Assembly (NCBI RefSeq): GCF_011398925.1
Contig: NZ_AP022842.1
Span: 2,530,001-2,594,000, forward strand
DNA: 64,000 nucleotides
Origin: Bacillus sp. KH172YL63
Lineage (GTDB): Bacteria; Bacillota; Bacilli; Bacillales; Bacillaceae_B
Direction of reading: 5' to 3'
In this document: positions 35,289 through 44,563 of the stretch, in pieces
How positions within the stretch are numbered: position 1 is the first letter of the stretch
Layout of the letters: each line of letters begins with the position of its first letter
The notes under the pieces: generated by a model
What the model saw: the letters and a program-made list of their open reading frames with translations, nothing else
The model's database searches: none
Told to the model about the DNA's origin: nothing
Translations under genes and position numbers: made by a program

Positions 35289-35777
35289 TTACAGAAAATT
35301 TTTTCTTTTGCCTAGCCCATCCTTCTTAGAAAACACATAAGCGATAAATCCCAGGACTGAGCCCAGAACTGCACCACCGACGACTTCTTCCGGCTGGTGC
35401 CCAAGCATTTCCTTCAATCTTTTCGGTTTCTTCTCTTCAAACTCAACTGATTCATGCTCATGGGCTTTACTAACCAGTTCATCCAGGCTGTTCACTTTCA
35501 GGGTCAATTCGCCTGTTTGCCTGCGAATGCCCTGTGCATCATACATGACAATCAACCCAAAGATGAAGGATAGAGCAAAATCAACGGTTTTCACCCCTCT
35601 TTTAAGGGCAATGAATGTCGTCAAGGAAGCAACTCCCGCACTGTGGGAGCTTGGCATCCCCCCTGTCTGGAAGAACAACTCCGGCTTCCATTCCTTCTTC
35701 TTCAAGAAATGGAGAGGGATCTTCAAACCTTGAGCGAGGCAAATGCTGATTAATGCTGTGAGTATACCTTTATTCAC
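35289..35777 (-). CDS. Divergent PAP2 family membrane protein (YuiD-like)
   Basis: A 162-aa protein with four predicted helices and the family motifs FFQTGGMPSSHSAGVASLTTFI and MYDAQGIRRQTGE, ending in LGHQPEEVVGGAVLGSVLGF. These motifs are the DUF212/divergent PAP2 phosphatase group. Translation starts at GTG (35775-35777) after AGGAGGTG; a longer open frame upstream lies opposite sspL and is not coding. The substrate is unknown, probably a lipid phosphate. Confidence 0.88.
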   Translation of the reverse strand: MNKGILTALISICLAQGLKIPLHFLKKKEWKPELFFQTGGMPSSHSAGVASLTTFIALKRGVKTVDFALSFIFGLIVMYDAQGIRRQTGELTLKVNSLDELVSKAHEHESVEFEEKKPKRLKEMLGHQPEEVVGGAVLGSVLGFIAYVFSKKDGLGKRKNFL

Positions 35778-35825
35778 CCTAACACCTCCTATCAGATAGT
35801 GTGTCCTACTTTGTCCCGTCTCATG

Positions 35826-35854
35826 GCATATTTGCAAGGAACAAAGGCAAAATA
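35826..35854 (+). promoter_or_regulatory. Sigma-G-like promoter of sspL
   Basis: GCATA at 35826-35830, a 17-base spacer and CAAAATA at 35848-35854. The forespore sigma-G consensus is close to GNATA and CATANTA, so one base differs in the -10. Confidence 0.5.
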
Positions 35855-35883
35855 TAAACAACACCATCAAGGAGGGTACACTC

Positions 35884-36024
35884 ATGACAAAAGGAAACAA
35901 TAAGAATAAAGGTAAGAATGCCAACAGCGTAAATCCACAAGGTATTTCACACGATGCTGAATTCGCCGCTGAACCAAAGGGCAAGCTGGAAGATGCCGCT
36001 AAGCGGGCAAATACGAAACGCTAA
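35884..36024 (+). CDS. sspL: Small acid-soluble spore protein SspL
   Basis: A 46-aa protein, rich in Lys, Asn and Gly at the N terminus, with the diagnostic C terminus LEDAAKRANTKR and NPQGISHDAE in the middle. It matches SspL of B. subtilis, a minor forespore protein. AAGGAGGG lies before the ATG. Upstream sequence resembles a sigma-G promoter. It is opposite the upstream part of the PAP2-like frame. Confidence 0.9.
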   Translation: MTKGNNKNKGKNANSVNPQGISHDAEFAAEPKGKLEDAAKRANTKR

Positions 36025-36056
36025 AAAAAGTGTCAGGGGATCATCCCCTGACACTC
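36024..36056. terminator. Terminator between sspL and ypcP
   Basis: Perfect arms GTGTCAGGGGAT / ATCCCCTGACAC. The T run follows on the minus strand, so it mainly ends ypcP, but may also stop sspL transcripts. Confidence 0.8.
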
Positions 36057-36065
36057 ACTATCCTA

Positions 36066-36965
36066 TTAACTTAAGGCCGTCATCACGTTCGAGCCCATCA
36101 AAAATCTTCTAAGCACTTTTAGTTCAAGCTCGTCCACAATCGAAAGTGTATCTTGTGACACGTGGCTCCATCTCGCTTCTTCTATCGAAACAGTGAGGGG
36201 CACTTCACAGTGGATCTCGGCAAGCTTTCTGGATACATGAAGCATCTCCAGGTCTTCTTCAATTTTCTTCCGTTGAGATGGGGTGAGTTGATTCAGATTC
36301 TCCAGGATTCCTGAGATGTCGTCATATTGTTGAATCAGTTTGAGGGCAGTCTTCTCCCCGATACCTTTCACACCTGGATACCCGTCGCTCGTATCCCCCA
36401 TCAATGCCTTCACATCGATGAATTGTTGAGGTGTAATCCCTCTTTCTTCCACGAACAGATCCTTTGTATACGTCTGGTAATTGCCGAATCCCTTCTTCAA
36501 AAGCATGATATCGATATTATGATCCAGAAGCTGAAGCAGATCCTGGTCTCCACTCAATACAGATACTTTCCGTTCCGCGTGATGGCTTTTGGCCAACGTA
36601 CCGATGCAATCATCAGCTTCATACCCTACGACGCCCACATTTGAAAGATTGAAACCTTCCGCCACTTCTTTGGCCAGGTCGAATTGGGGAATCAACTCGA
36701 CCGGGGGTGCGTTCCGGTTCGATTTATAATCGTTGAATACATCATTTCGGAAGGTCTTGCTTCCCATATCCCAGCATACGATGATGTGAGACGGGTTCAC
36801 ATGCTCTGCCGCCATCAGAAGATGCTTCATGAAGCCCTGTACCCCGTTTGTCGGGAGTCCTTTCGAATTCATCATGAATTGACCGGTTACAGCGGTGGCA
36901 AAGAAAGATCGAAATAATAGTGCCATTCCATCTATCAATAGTAAATGTTCATTTTTTGTGTTCAC
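36066..36965 (-). CDS. ypcP: YpcP, 5'-3' exonuclease
   Basis: A 299-aa protein equivalent to the N-terminal nuclease domain of DNA polymerase I, a free-standing FEN family enzyme. Metal ligands are visible in LLIDGMALLFRSFF, CWDMGSK, YEADDCIGTLA, SGDQDLLQLL and the helix-hairpin-helix MGDTSDGYPGVKGIGEKTA. In B. subtilis this protein helps to remove Okazaki primers. The start appears to be GTG with AAGGAG eight bases upstream; an ATG three codons earlier is too close. Confidence 0.93.
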   Translation of the reverse strand: MNTKNEHLLLIDGMALLFRSFFATAVTGQFMMNSKGLPTNGVQGFMKHLLMAAEHVNPSHIIVCWDMGSKTFRNDVFNDYKSNRNAPPVELIPQFDLAKEVAEGFNLSNVGVVGYEADDCIGTLAKSHHAERKVSVLSGDQDLLQLLDHNIDIMLLKKGFGNYQTYTKDLFVEERGITPQQFIDVKALMGDTSDGYPGVKGIGEKTALKLIQQYDDISGILENLNQLTPSQRKKIEEDLEMLHVSRKLAEIHCEVPLTVSIEEARWSHVSQDTLSIVDELELKVLRRFLMGSNVMTALS

Positions 36966-37017
36966 TACATACACTCCTTATTGCTTCATTTCACATACTA
37001 AAGTATAACATACATGA

Positions 37018-37068
37018 AGAAATAGCCGATTGGAAAAGTGATGTATCTCTTCCAATCGGCTATTTTCA
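37018..37068. terminator. Terminator upstream of ypcP, end of sulfurtransferase operon
   Basis: The arms AAATAGCCGATTGGAA / TTCCAATCGGCTATTT flank a short loop. It overlaps the last bases of the sulfurtransferase gene and precedes ypcP on the same strand. Confidence 0.85.
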
Positions 37069-37896
37069 TTTCCCTTTTTCCACTGAGTGTTCTTCATAAG
37101 AAACCCAGTCACTATAGCTTCCTACGTACAACTTAACATGTTTGAACCCAGCTTCCTTTAAGCTGATGAAATTTGCGGTGGCCGTCACGCCTGATCCGCA
37201 GTACACAATGATGGGCGAGTCTTTTGAAAGAGAGGCAAATCGGTCATCATGCTTTTCTCCAGTGAAGCTTCCATTCTTCACCCCATCGGTCCAGGGAAAG
37301 TTGACAGCCCGGGGGATATGGCCAGGAATCCGGTCAATCGGTTCTTCTTTTCCGATGTATCTTTCACTGCTCCTTGAATCAATCAGGATGACATCATTGT
37401 CCCCTCTTGCACAACTCCTGACTTCCTCGAGGGATGCGATGATGCCCTCGTTGAAATGAGGGCGGTAGTTTTCATGTGGGTATTGGGGGACCCCGGTATC
37501 GGTTTCTCCCCCGGCTTTTTTCCACGCAGCATATCCACCGTTCAGGATCATGACGTCTTCATGTCCGATATATGAGAATAACCACCAGCACCTTCCGGCG
37601 AAAGCCCCGTCCTGATCATCGTAGATCACGACGGTCGATTCATTGCCGATTCCTGCGCTTTCCACTTTCCGTATGAAGTTTTTCATATTCGGAAGGGGAT
37701 GACGTCCTCCGTGCTTTTTCACGTGCCCTGATAAGTCTTTTTCTAGATCAAAGAATAAGGCGCCGGGGATGTGCCCCTGTTTGTATTGTTCACGCCCTTC
37801 CACCGGGTTACCTAAAGAAAACCGGCAGTCTATGATTCTTACGTTTTCATCCTTCACATGCTCCATTAGCCAGTCAGTATCAACGAACGTGCTCAC
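37066..37896 (-). CDS. Sulfurtransferase with two rhodanese domains
   Basis: A 276-aa protein with an inactive N-terminal rhodanese domain (about 5-125) and an active C-terminal one (about 150-270). The catalytic loop is VYCGSGVTATA, in the C-terminal domain, consistent with 3-mercaptopyruvate or thiosulfate sulfurtransferase. GTG is the start, overlapping the stop of the small Cys-rich gene (GTGA), so the two are coupled. Confidence 0.92.
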   Translation of the reverse strand: MSTFVDTDWLMEHVKDENVRIIDCRFSLGNPVEGREQYKQGHIPGALFFDLEKDLSGHVKKHGGRHPLPNMKNFIRKVESAGIGNESTVVIYDDQDGAFAGRCWWLFSYIGHEDVMILNGGYAAWKKAGGETDTGVPQYPHENYRPHFNEGIIASLEEVRSCARGDNDVILIDSRSSERYIGKEEPIDRIPGHIPRAVNFPWTDGVKNGSFTGEKHDDRFASLSKDSPIIVYCGSGVTATANFISLKEAGFKHVKLYVGSYSDWVSYEEHSVEKGK

Positions 37897-38075
37897 GATA
37901 TCATCCCCCTTTTTTTCATCAATTCCGTCACTTCCCGCTTAGGTTCCCAGCAGGTGAATTGATAGGTCGTTTTGGTTTCATATCCGAGACGGGAACATAC
38001 ATACGAGGTTTTCTTATCCGTCTTCACCCCTCGTATATGAATGCAGGTGGCACAACAATGATAAGGATTCTCCAC
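37893..38075 (-). CDS. Small Cys-rich protein, 60 aa
   Basis: A cytosolic protein with five Cys in CCATCIHIRGV, YVCSRLGYE and FTCWEP, perhaps a zinc site. I do not recognise a family; by position it could correspond to ypbS of B. subtilis. It precedes and overlaps the sulfurtransferase gene, which suggests a functional link, and lies 15 bases after dynA on the same strand. Confidence 0.65.
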   Translation of the reverse strand: MENPYHCCATCIHIRGVKTDKKTSYVCSRLGYETKTTYQFTCWEPKREVTELMKKRGMIS

Positions 38076-38090
38076 GTTTCACGCCTCCTT

Positions 38091-41000
38091 TTACACAGAA
38101 TGCTTTTCCAATAAGTCCAGATCCCGTTGCAATGCATCCAGGTCCTGAACAGTTTCCAGCACATCCAAGTGGGACTGGATCTGCTCCATCACTTGACTGT
38201 TCACTTCCTTATGGATGGCATTGAATTCCTCTTTCAAATAGGTTGCCCCCCATTCAGAAAGGCGCGTCTGTTCTGTTGTTAAATAGCTGTCGGCAGGCGT
38301 TTGCAGGCGTGATTCCAATTGATCCTGAATGATTTTCTTTCCACCCTTTTCAAAAAACTGTTTCGGATTTTTGAATGAGGAGAATGCATCTTCAAATGAT
38401 GTCGGATCCGCTTGTTTGAATGCATGTTCAAATTCAATGGTATGTTCATACTGTGTTTCCTGTGGAGACAGGACAAGGCCCTTTTCCACCTCTTGTATTT
38501 TCCCTTCAAGCACCGTCCAGTGGGCACTTAATTGTTTTTCAATGAACTGCTGGATGCGGAGGGATGTAGCCCGCATTTCCTGTGCAAGATCGAAGCCGAT
38601 ACTGTCCAGAAATTCCTTCAGTCCCTCTCTGATCGCCTGAGAGTGATTGGCGTACTGCAAAAACAATCCTGAGTGAAAGGCTTCCTTATAGAAGTCTGAT
38701 ACCCTGAAAAACACTCGCTGCTTAACATAATGGACAAGCTCTTTGGATTCCTGCATCATTTCAATGGTAAGAGGCTCGACAGACTGGCTGTCGACAAGCT
38801 GCTGAATTTCCTTCGCCGCCTGTTTAAGCTGTTGGCTTCGTTCCTGTTTATAGTCCTGATCGCTTGATGCATGGCTAACATATTCCCGAAAACGATGGAA
38901 TCCTCTTTCAAGTTCATTCTGTGCAGATTCCACGCTCATGCTCACTAACTCATTCTCGATGAAAGCGTTGAATTCCTGCTTGAACCCTTCCATTCCAGAC
39001 TGCTTTGAACCGGCTTCTTTCAGGGCCTGCAAGGAAGAGACCCCGAAGATCCTTGGAAACCTGATGCCGTATTGTATCAACTGGTTTTCCACATAATCGA
39101 TGACATCATTCTTTTCTTCCTCATCACGAGCAAGGTCGATGGCATTGACGATGAAGAACATTTTATCAAGTTCGAATGTATCCTTCACACGTCCCAATTG
39201 GATGAGGAATTCACGATCGGCCTTGGCAAAGGCATGATTGTAATAGGTGACAAACAGTATGGCGTCAGCATTCTTGATATATTCAAACGCAACTCCCGTA
39301 TGCCTTGCATTAATCGAATCAGCCCCTGGTGTATCAACCAGGGTGATTCCCTGCCTTGTGATTGGGCAGTCGTAATAAAGATCGATGGATTCGACGAAGC
39401 AGGCTTTCGTTTCATCGGCAACAAACCCCCGATATTCATCCAGGTTCGCTTCCACCTTTTGTCCCAGCCTTCCCTTGAACAAAGGATAGCCCTTTAGGAA
39501 AGCCTGAAGGAAAGAAAGATGGACGTTTTCTTTCCCGCTTCCTTCACTCGACAGGGCCGGGATGATATCCATCGCTTCATCAAGTGAAGCAGCCGTTCGG
39601 TCAAAGAACGTCAGGGAATGGCTGATATCCTGAATCAACTGCTCATGCGTCTTGATTTGGACATGTGCCGTCTCATGTTTTCCTTCCTCTGATACAGGCT
39701 TGATCCGGTTGATAGAGGCAGTAGTCGGGTTCGGGCTGACAGGGAGGACTTTCTTCCCTAAAAGTGCGTTTGCGAATGAAGATTTCCCTGCACTGAAAGC
39801 ACCGAATAAAGCAATCGTGAATGATTGATTGGACAGTCGCGTCTTCTTACCTGCCAGGTGATCGGCGATTTTTGAAAATCCTTTATATTTTCTGAACACA
39901 TCGGTCATGACATCAAGACGCTGGGTCACCTCTTCAATAGAAGATTCATTTTGCTCCTTCTCCTGGTGATGCCTTTTCGGAGCTTTCGTTTTTTCTTCTT
40001 TAGGCTGGCTTGAATCGGATTGTGATGCAACTGTGTAAGTTTCTTCTCTTTCCTTCCATCGTTCTTTCCATTTTTGAATGATGATCTCAGCCTGTTTCGA
40101 ATCGATTTGGATTGCTCTCATCCGTTTGATTTGCGTGTCCTTTTCATGAGACATGGCGTCCCATTCATAAATGACGGCGGTCTTCTCCTGCAGCAAATGG
40201 AGTTCTTTTAGAGCAGCCTCCTTCTCCCTGGCAGAAGATGTTTCCAACTCTATCAGGAGTCGTTGGATTCTTTCATTGGAGTCGTTCCTCGCCCTTTTTT
40301 TCAATGCTTCTGAAAGGTCTTCGCAATATTGCAGGACATAATCACTTGTGACCCCTGCCCCCGGCTTGATCAAATCAGTCAGGAACACTTCATCGATCGC
40401 AAGTGTCAATCGATCCCATTCAGCGGAATCGCCTGCCCCATATGCTTTCACCATGTCTTTTCCTAATGTTTTTAAATGCCATTCCAGCTGGGATTCAATC
40501 CGGCTATTGATTTCTTCTTTGAACTTCTCCAGTCGTTCAGCTCTTTCATCTTCGGTCTTTTGCTTTGAAAAGAGGAAGCCCACTTTAAAATCTTTTTGTC
40601 TGCTTTCCAAAAAGGCTTTCGCCATTTCCCTCGTTTCAAAAGGCATGAGATATGCATTCTTGAGGACTTCCTTTCGCTTCTCCTCAAACTGTTCTTTAAC
40701 CGATGAGACATCCTTTTTTGACACTTCATCCATCAGCTTTTTCTCAGATGATAGAAGGCCCTCTTTGTTCTTCCATTCATGCTCGCTTAGGACGTCCCTG
40801 GCTTTTCGTTCGATTTTCTCCAGTTCTTCCTCATACCATCTTTCGTGTTCGGACTTCAATTGAGAAATGGCCGATTGTGCCGATTCTTCAATCAAACCGC
40901 TTTTCTTATCCACCTGTTCTCCAATCAGCTTCTGAAATTTCACCAGGTTATTGTGAGGATGGCGTGGATCCCTTAAGCTAGTGAAGAACGTGCCGTCGGG

Positions 41001-41702
41001 AACAACACCCCATGATGCGAATGATGAACTGACACTTTCTTTGAAATCACGGAAGCTTAATTCTTCTTCCTGATGCTTATCAATCATATTCACGATCAAA
41101 TACAGCTTCACCCCATGGCGGACCATTTCTTTCGTGAATTCGAAGTTCACCTGAGACTGCACGTGATTGTAATCCATGACGTAAAAGACAGCGTCGGCCA
41201 GATGGATTGCAGACTCAGTGGACAGTCTGTGGGCATCATCAGTGCTGTCGACACCGGGTGTATCAAGAATCGAGATCCCTTCAGGCACCTCACTCCTACT
41301 CCGTCCGATCTCAACTGAATAAACGTCTTCCCCGTTTTTACAATACTCTTTAACCGTTGAGAAATCGTATGGTGCCTGAAAGTAAAGGGGTTCCGAGTCA
41401 TGATAGTGAATCTTCGCAAAGTCCACATTGGCACGGTGCACTTTCACCAGATTCGCACTAGTCGGGATGGGGCTTGATGGCAGAATTTCCTCTCCCATTA
41501 AATGATTGATCATCGTTGACTTCCCTGCGGAGAAGTGTCCGCAGAAAGCGAGAATCAATTCATCATTGAACAATTTCTCGGCCAGCCTTTCAACCTTGTC
41601 AGCCCGTTCACCGTCTCCATTTTGACTGAAAAGCTCGTAATAAGCTGCAAGCTCTTCCATTCTTTTATGTAAATGTATGCTTTTTTGTTTTATGCCACTC
41701 AT
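38091..41702 (-). CDS. dynA: Dynamin-like GTPase DynA
   Basis: A 1203-aa protein containing two dynamin units fused head to tail. P-loops are CGHFSAGKSTMINH (about 54-67) and FGAFSAGKSSFANA (about 640-653). Switch motifs DTPGVDSTDD and DTPGADSINA and G4 motifs NMIDK and NAIDL follow. Long coiled-coil stalks come after each GTPase. DynA (YpbR) of B. subtilis tethers and fuses membranes and protects against phage and membrane damage. AAAGGAACGGAATG precedes the ATG. Confidence 0.96.
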   Translation of the reverse strand: MSGIKQKSIHLHKRMEELAAYYELFSQNGDGERADKVERLAEKLFNDELILAFCGHFSAGKSTMINHLMGEEILPSSPIPTSANLVKVHRANVDFAKIHYHDSEPLYFQAPYDFSTVKEYCKNGEDVYSVEIGRSRSEVPEGISILDTPGVDSTDDAHRLSTESAIHLADAVFYVMDYNHVQSQVNFEFTKEMVRHGVKLYLIVNMIDKHQEEELSFRDFKESVSSSFASWGVVPDGTFFTSLRDPRHPHNNLVKFQKLIGEQVDKKSGLIEESAQSAISQLKSEHERWYEEELEKIERKARDVLSEHEWKNKEGLLSSEKKLMDEVSKKDVSSVKEQFEEKRKEVLKNAYLMPFETREMAKAFLESRQKDFKVGFLFSKQKTEDERAERLEKFKEEINSRIESQLEWHLKTLGKDMVKAYGAGDSAEWDRLTLAIDEVFLTDLIKPGAGVTSDYVLQYCEDLSEALKKRARNDSNERIQRLLIELETSSAREKEAALKELHLLQEKTAVIYEWDAMSHEKDTQIKRMRAIQIDSKQAEIIIQKWKERWKEREETYTVASQSDSSQPKEEKTKAPKRHHQEKEQNESSIEEVTQRLDVMTDVFRKYKGFSKIADHLAGKKTRLSNQSFTIALFGAFSAGKSSFANALLGKKVLPVSPNPTTASINRIKPVSEEGKHETAHVQIKTHEQLIQDISHSLTFFDRTAASLDEAMDIIPALSSEGSGKENVHLSFLQAFLKGYPLFKGRLGQKVEANLDEYRGFVADETKACFVESIDLYYDCPITRQGITLVDTPGADSINARHTGVAFEYIKNADAILFVTYYNHAFAKADREFLIQLGRVKDTFELDKMFFIVNAIDLARDEEEKNDVIDYVENQLIQYGIRFPRIFGVSSLQALKEAGSKQSGMEGFKQEFNAFIENELVSMSVESAQNELERGFHRFREYVSHASSDQDYKQERSQQLKQAAKEIQQLVDSQSVEPLTIEMMQESKELVHYVKQRVFFRVSDFYKEAFHSGLFLQYANHSQAIREGLKEFLDSIGFDLAQEMRATSLRIQQFIEKQLSAHWTVLEGKIQEVEKGLVLSPQETQYEHTIEFEHAFKQADPTSFEDAFSSFKNPKQFFEKGGKKIIQDQLESRLQTPADSYLTTEQTRLSEWGATYLKEEFNAIHKEVNSQVMEQIQSHLDVLETVQDLDALQRDLDLLEKHSV

Positions 41703-41840
41703 TTCATTCCGTTCCTTTCTGTTGTTCAGAAAATGATAACGTTTTTATTTTATCGCATTTATCGCAATTTCTCTATGAATACATCTATCTTTCAGCTGAT
41801 ACCAGTATATGCCCCGATCCAGTTTTGGGAAAATGGTAAA

Positions 41841-41874
41841 ATAAAAGCCCCCTTCAGATTGAAGGAGGCCGAAA
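41841..41874 (-). terminator. Terminator of the bpsA-bpsB transcript
   Basis: The arms GCCCCCTTCA / TGAAGGAGGC, with one bulge; the minus strand continues TTTTATTTTA. It lies just past the stop of the 56-aa gene. Confidence 0.78.
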
Positions 41875-41876
41875 AT

Positions 41877-42047
41877 TTATTGTACTGTTTCAGTTGGAAT
41901 CAAGTTTGAATGGCTAAAAGGTTTTGCACTGGTCCGATATGTTGATATTTCCCCATTGTGTGCCTGATCTTTCATTACATTAGATAAAACAAACTTCATG
42001 ACGAAGCCATATGCTACTACAGTGATCAATATCAAAAACCATACCAT
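41877..42047 (-). CDS. 56-aa single-pass membrane protein
   Basis: One transmembrane helix (MVWFLILITVVAYGFVMKFVL) then a hydrophilic tail rich in Ser and Thr. The frame extends to 42173, but GGGTGGGG lies six bases before this ATG. No family recognised. It stands downstream of bpsB on the same strand, 96 bases away, and is followed by the terminator. Confidence 0.55.
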   Translation of the reverse strand: MVWFLILITVVAYGFVMKFVLSNVMKDQAHNGEISTYRTSAKPFSHSNLIPTETVQ

Positions 42048-42142
42048 TTGTGTCCCCACCCTTTTATTTAAGTATAACTGAGAATAATTTTCATCTTCAA
42101 TTAGAATCTTATCAAAAACGATAATCATTTTCAATAAGAAAA

Positions 42143-42709
42143 TTATTTTTCTTTTTTCATGAGTGATCCCCACCCTTTTGTTTGGATGTGAACCTCCCCG
42201 TAATCTGTTTCATTCCGTAAAGCTTTCTCCTCCAGGGGAATGCGTACCGAGAGGATGAGCTGATTGAGCAGTGCGAAAATGAACATCGTCCAATACGCAT
42301 TGAAAAGTAAGGGAACAATGATCAGTTCGATCGTTACAATCAAATAGTTTGGATGTTTCAAGTATTTATATGGACCCTTATTGACAGACTCAGCATTCGG
42401 CAGCACGATGATTTTTGTATTCCAATACTTCCCTAAAGAAGTGATCACCCATATCCGCATGATCTGGGTGATCAAGAATGCGCACAGCAGGAATGGCCAA
42501 TAGCTGTTGACCCCCGATTCCTTTATACCGCCTTCAATCAACAAAGAGATGAAAAAGGCTACATGGATCGCGACCATCAATTTATAATGGGCCTGTCCAT
42601 ATTCTTTCGCTCCCTGCCTTATCATCCATTTCTCATTTGATTTCGCTATCACAACTTCCACAATCCGTTGAATGATCAACACTGAAAAGAACAGAAAGAA
42701 ATACAGCAC
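42143..42709 (-). CDS. bpsB: BpsB (YpbQ), isoprenylcysteine methyltransferase-like protein
   Basis: A 188-aa membrane protein with about five helices and the ICMT-family C-terminal block HPNYLIVTIELI and PLEEKALRNE. In B. subtilis YpbQ methylates alkylpyrones made by the neighbouring type III polyketide synthase. The start is GTG, directly adjacent to the bpsA stop, which makes coupling likely. Confidence 0.93.
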   Translation of the reverse strand: MLYFFLFFSVLIIQRIVEVVIAKSNEKWMIRQGAKEYGQAHYKLMVAIHVAFFISLLIEGGIKESGVNSYWPFLLCAFLITQIMRIWVITSLGKYWNTKIIVLPNAESVNKGPYKYLKHPNYLIVTIELIIVPLLFNAYWTMFIFALLNQLILSVRIPLEEKALRNETDYGEVHIQTKGWGSLMKKEK

Positions 42710-43780
42710 TCATTCCCACCTCATCAATAATAATTCCGAACTGAACCCGGGACCAAGCGCGGTCCCCAAACCAATATCCCCCCGTGAACAGCCCTTATCC
42801 ATAAATTCTTTCAGCACATAAAGTATCGTCGCAGAAGACATATTTCCATATTCCTTTAACACTTTCAAAGCTTCTGACGTCATCGATTCGTCCATGCCAA
42901 GCGCTTCCCGGTATGCTTCAATCACTTTCTTTCCTCCAGGATGGGCAACAAAATGATTGATGCCCCCAAGCTTTACACCATGTTGGTCCAGGAATCCCTC
43001 AACATTGGGACGGAGCCAATTCTTCACAAGCGCAGGGATGTCTTTTGAAAACACCACATATAGCCCATTGTCCTTTACTTCCCACCCCATGACATCCAAT
43101 GAATCCTCCAGAAGCGTTGATTGGGTGGCGATGATCGCTGGCAACGGCTGTGAAACTCCCTCCAGTACAGTACTGTCATCTCCACATACGACTGCACAGG
43201 CTACACCATCAGCAAAAAGCGATGTCCCGATCAAGTTACTCTTAGACCGGTCCCCATGCTGAAATGTCAGAGAACACAGCTCTATGGAAAGGACCAGCAC
43301 AGTCGCCTCAGGAAATGCCAGACAGTATTCATATGCCCGGGCAAGTCCGCCTGCTCCCCCTGCGCACCCCAATCCCCAAAGCGGGATCCGCTTGATATGA
43401 GGAGAAAATGGCAGGGAATTCATGATCCTTGCTTCAATGCTCGGGGTGGATATCCCAGATGATGAGATCGTGATGATGGCATCAATGTCATTCATCGTGA
43501 GCCTGTGTTCTGTAAGGGTTTTTCTGATCACCCTGCTCCCCAGATCCACAGCATGACATATGTATGCGTCATTCTTTTCCCTGAAAGAATGTTCTTTCGA
43601 AAACCATTGAAGATCATTAACGAAATACCGGCTTTCTATCTCTCCATTTTGAAACACATTGATAAGCCGGCCGATATCCTTGAAGCTTGACGAAAACAGC
43701 TGTTTGGCAAATTCCGAAGCTTCTTTCTGGGTGATTTTCACCGGAGGTACTTCTTTTTCAACAGACAGGATTTTCGGCAT
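42710..43780 (-). CDS. bpsA: Type III polyketide synthase BpsA
   Basis: A 356-aa homodimeric chalcone synthase-like enzyme. The triad is Cys139 (LGCAGGAGG), His280 (FVAHPGGKK) and Asn313 (YGNMSSATI). Family members in B. subtilis condense long-chain acyl-CoA with malonyl-CoA to triketide or tetraketide alkylpyrones. It forms an operon with bpsB. Confidence 0.95.
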   Translation of the reverse strand: MPKILSVEKEVPPVKITQKEASEFAKQLFSSSFKDIGRLINVFQNGEIESRYFVNDLQWFSKEHSFREKNDAYICHAVDLGSRVIRKTLTEHRLTMNDIDAIITISSSGISTPSIEARIMNSLPFSPHIKRIPLWGLGCAGGAGGLARAYEYCLAFPEATVLVLSIELCSLTFQHGDRSKSNLIGTSLFADGVACAVVCGDDSTVLEGVSQPLPAIIATQSTLLEDSLDVMGWEVKDNGLYVVFSKDIPALVKNWLRPNVEGFLDQHGVKLGGINHFVAHPGGKKVIEAYREALGMDESMTSEALKVLKEYGNMSSATILYVLKEFMDKGCSRGDIGLGTALGPGFSSELLLMRWE

Positions 43781-43961
43781 ATCCTTTCACTCCCTGCACT
43801 TCCAAGTAAGGATAGTATTTCCAGAAACACAATCATTATGTACACAGCAGAGATTTTCCCTCACCATCAAGCCCTTGAAAATGAAAACAATTCCAAATAA
43901 TCATTCTTTCCGACCAGGTAATATGGTATGATAAAAATGACAAAATACTGGAGGATTCGAC

Positions 43962-44414
43962 ATGATTTTAACAAAAAGTGTCACCGATATACTAAATAGT
44001 TCAGTACAGGCAATCAAAAGTGTCATCCCTATGAATATTGATGTGAAGCAGCCCTCTTTGTTGACGGAACCTTTCAGCCAACATAAGATTGGCGTGCTCA
44101 TCGGATTTACCGGTGGTGTACGCGGCAGGATGATCGTAGATGGAGAAGAGGAATCCTTTCAGGCACTGGGCGCATCCATGTTCGGAATGCCGCTTGAAGG
44201 GGAAATGCTCGAGTCGTTCGCCGGGGAGTTGGGTAATATGATCGCTGGTAATCTTGCCACATTACTCGCCCAGGCAGGACATTCACTTGACATTACCCCG
44301 CCGACCGTCATTGTCGGCCAGTCCAAGATGTATGGATTTGACAAAGCTTTGAAACTTCCTATTACGATTGAAAATGTCGGAGACTTTTTAGTGATATTGA
44401 TGATTGAAATATAA
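43962..44414 (+). CDS. cheX: CheX family CheY-P phosphatase-like protein
   Basis: A 150-aa cytosolic protein with the CheX/CheC/FliY active-site motif in ESFAGELGNMIAGNL, giving the key Glu89 and Asn92. A second such motif is not seen, as is usual for CheX. It would dephosphorylate CheY-P. No other chemotaxis gene is next to it, but an MCP gene begins the window. GGAGGATTCGAC precedes the ATG. Confidence 0.85.
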   Translation: MILTKSVTDILNSSVQAIKSVIPMNIDVKQPSLLTEPFSQHKIGVLIGFTGGVRGRMIVDGEEESFQALGASMFGMPLEGEMLESFAGELGNMIAGNLATLLAQAGHSLDITPPTVIVGQSKMYGFDKALKLPITIENVGDFLVILMIEI

Positions 44415-44514
44415 TAGAAGAGTTGTGGTCGCACCACGGGCAAGCCAGTGCTGACGCCATTGAATTAGTAGAGTTGCTGACTGATGTCACATCTTACCCA
44501 CTCCAATCAACAGC

Positions 44515-44553
44515 AAAAACCGGCTCCATTCGACGAATGGAGCCGGTTTTTTA
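44515..44553. terminator. Terminator between cheX and the SDR gene
   Basis: The arms AAAACCGGCTCCATTCG / CGAATGGAGCCGGTTTT are perfect, with A before and T after. It lies between two converging genes. Confidence 0.92.
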
Positions 44554-44563
44554 GTTTCTATCT

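Noticed and set aside
35778..35984. 69-codon upstream extension of the PAP2-like gene
   Set aside because: It lies opposite sspL and its sigma-G-like promoter, and a GTG at 35777 has an ideal AGGAGGTG. The extension is a shadow.
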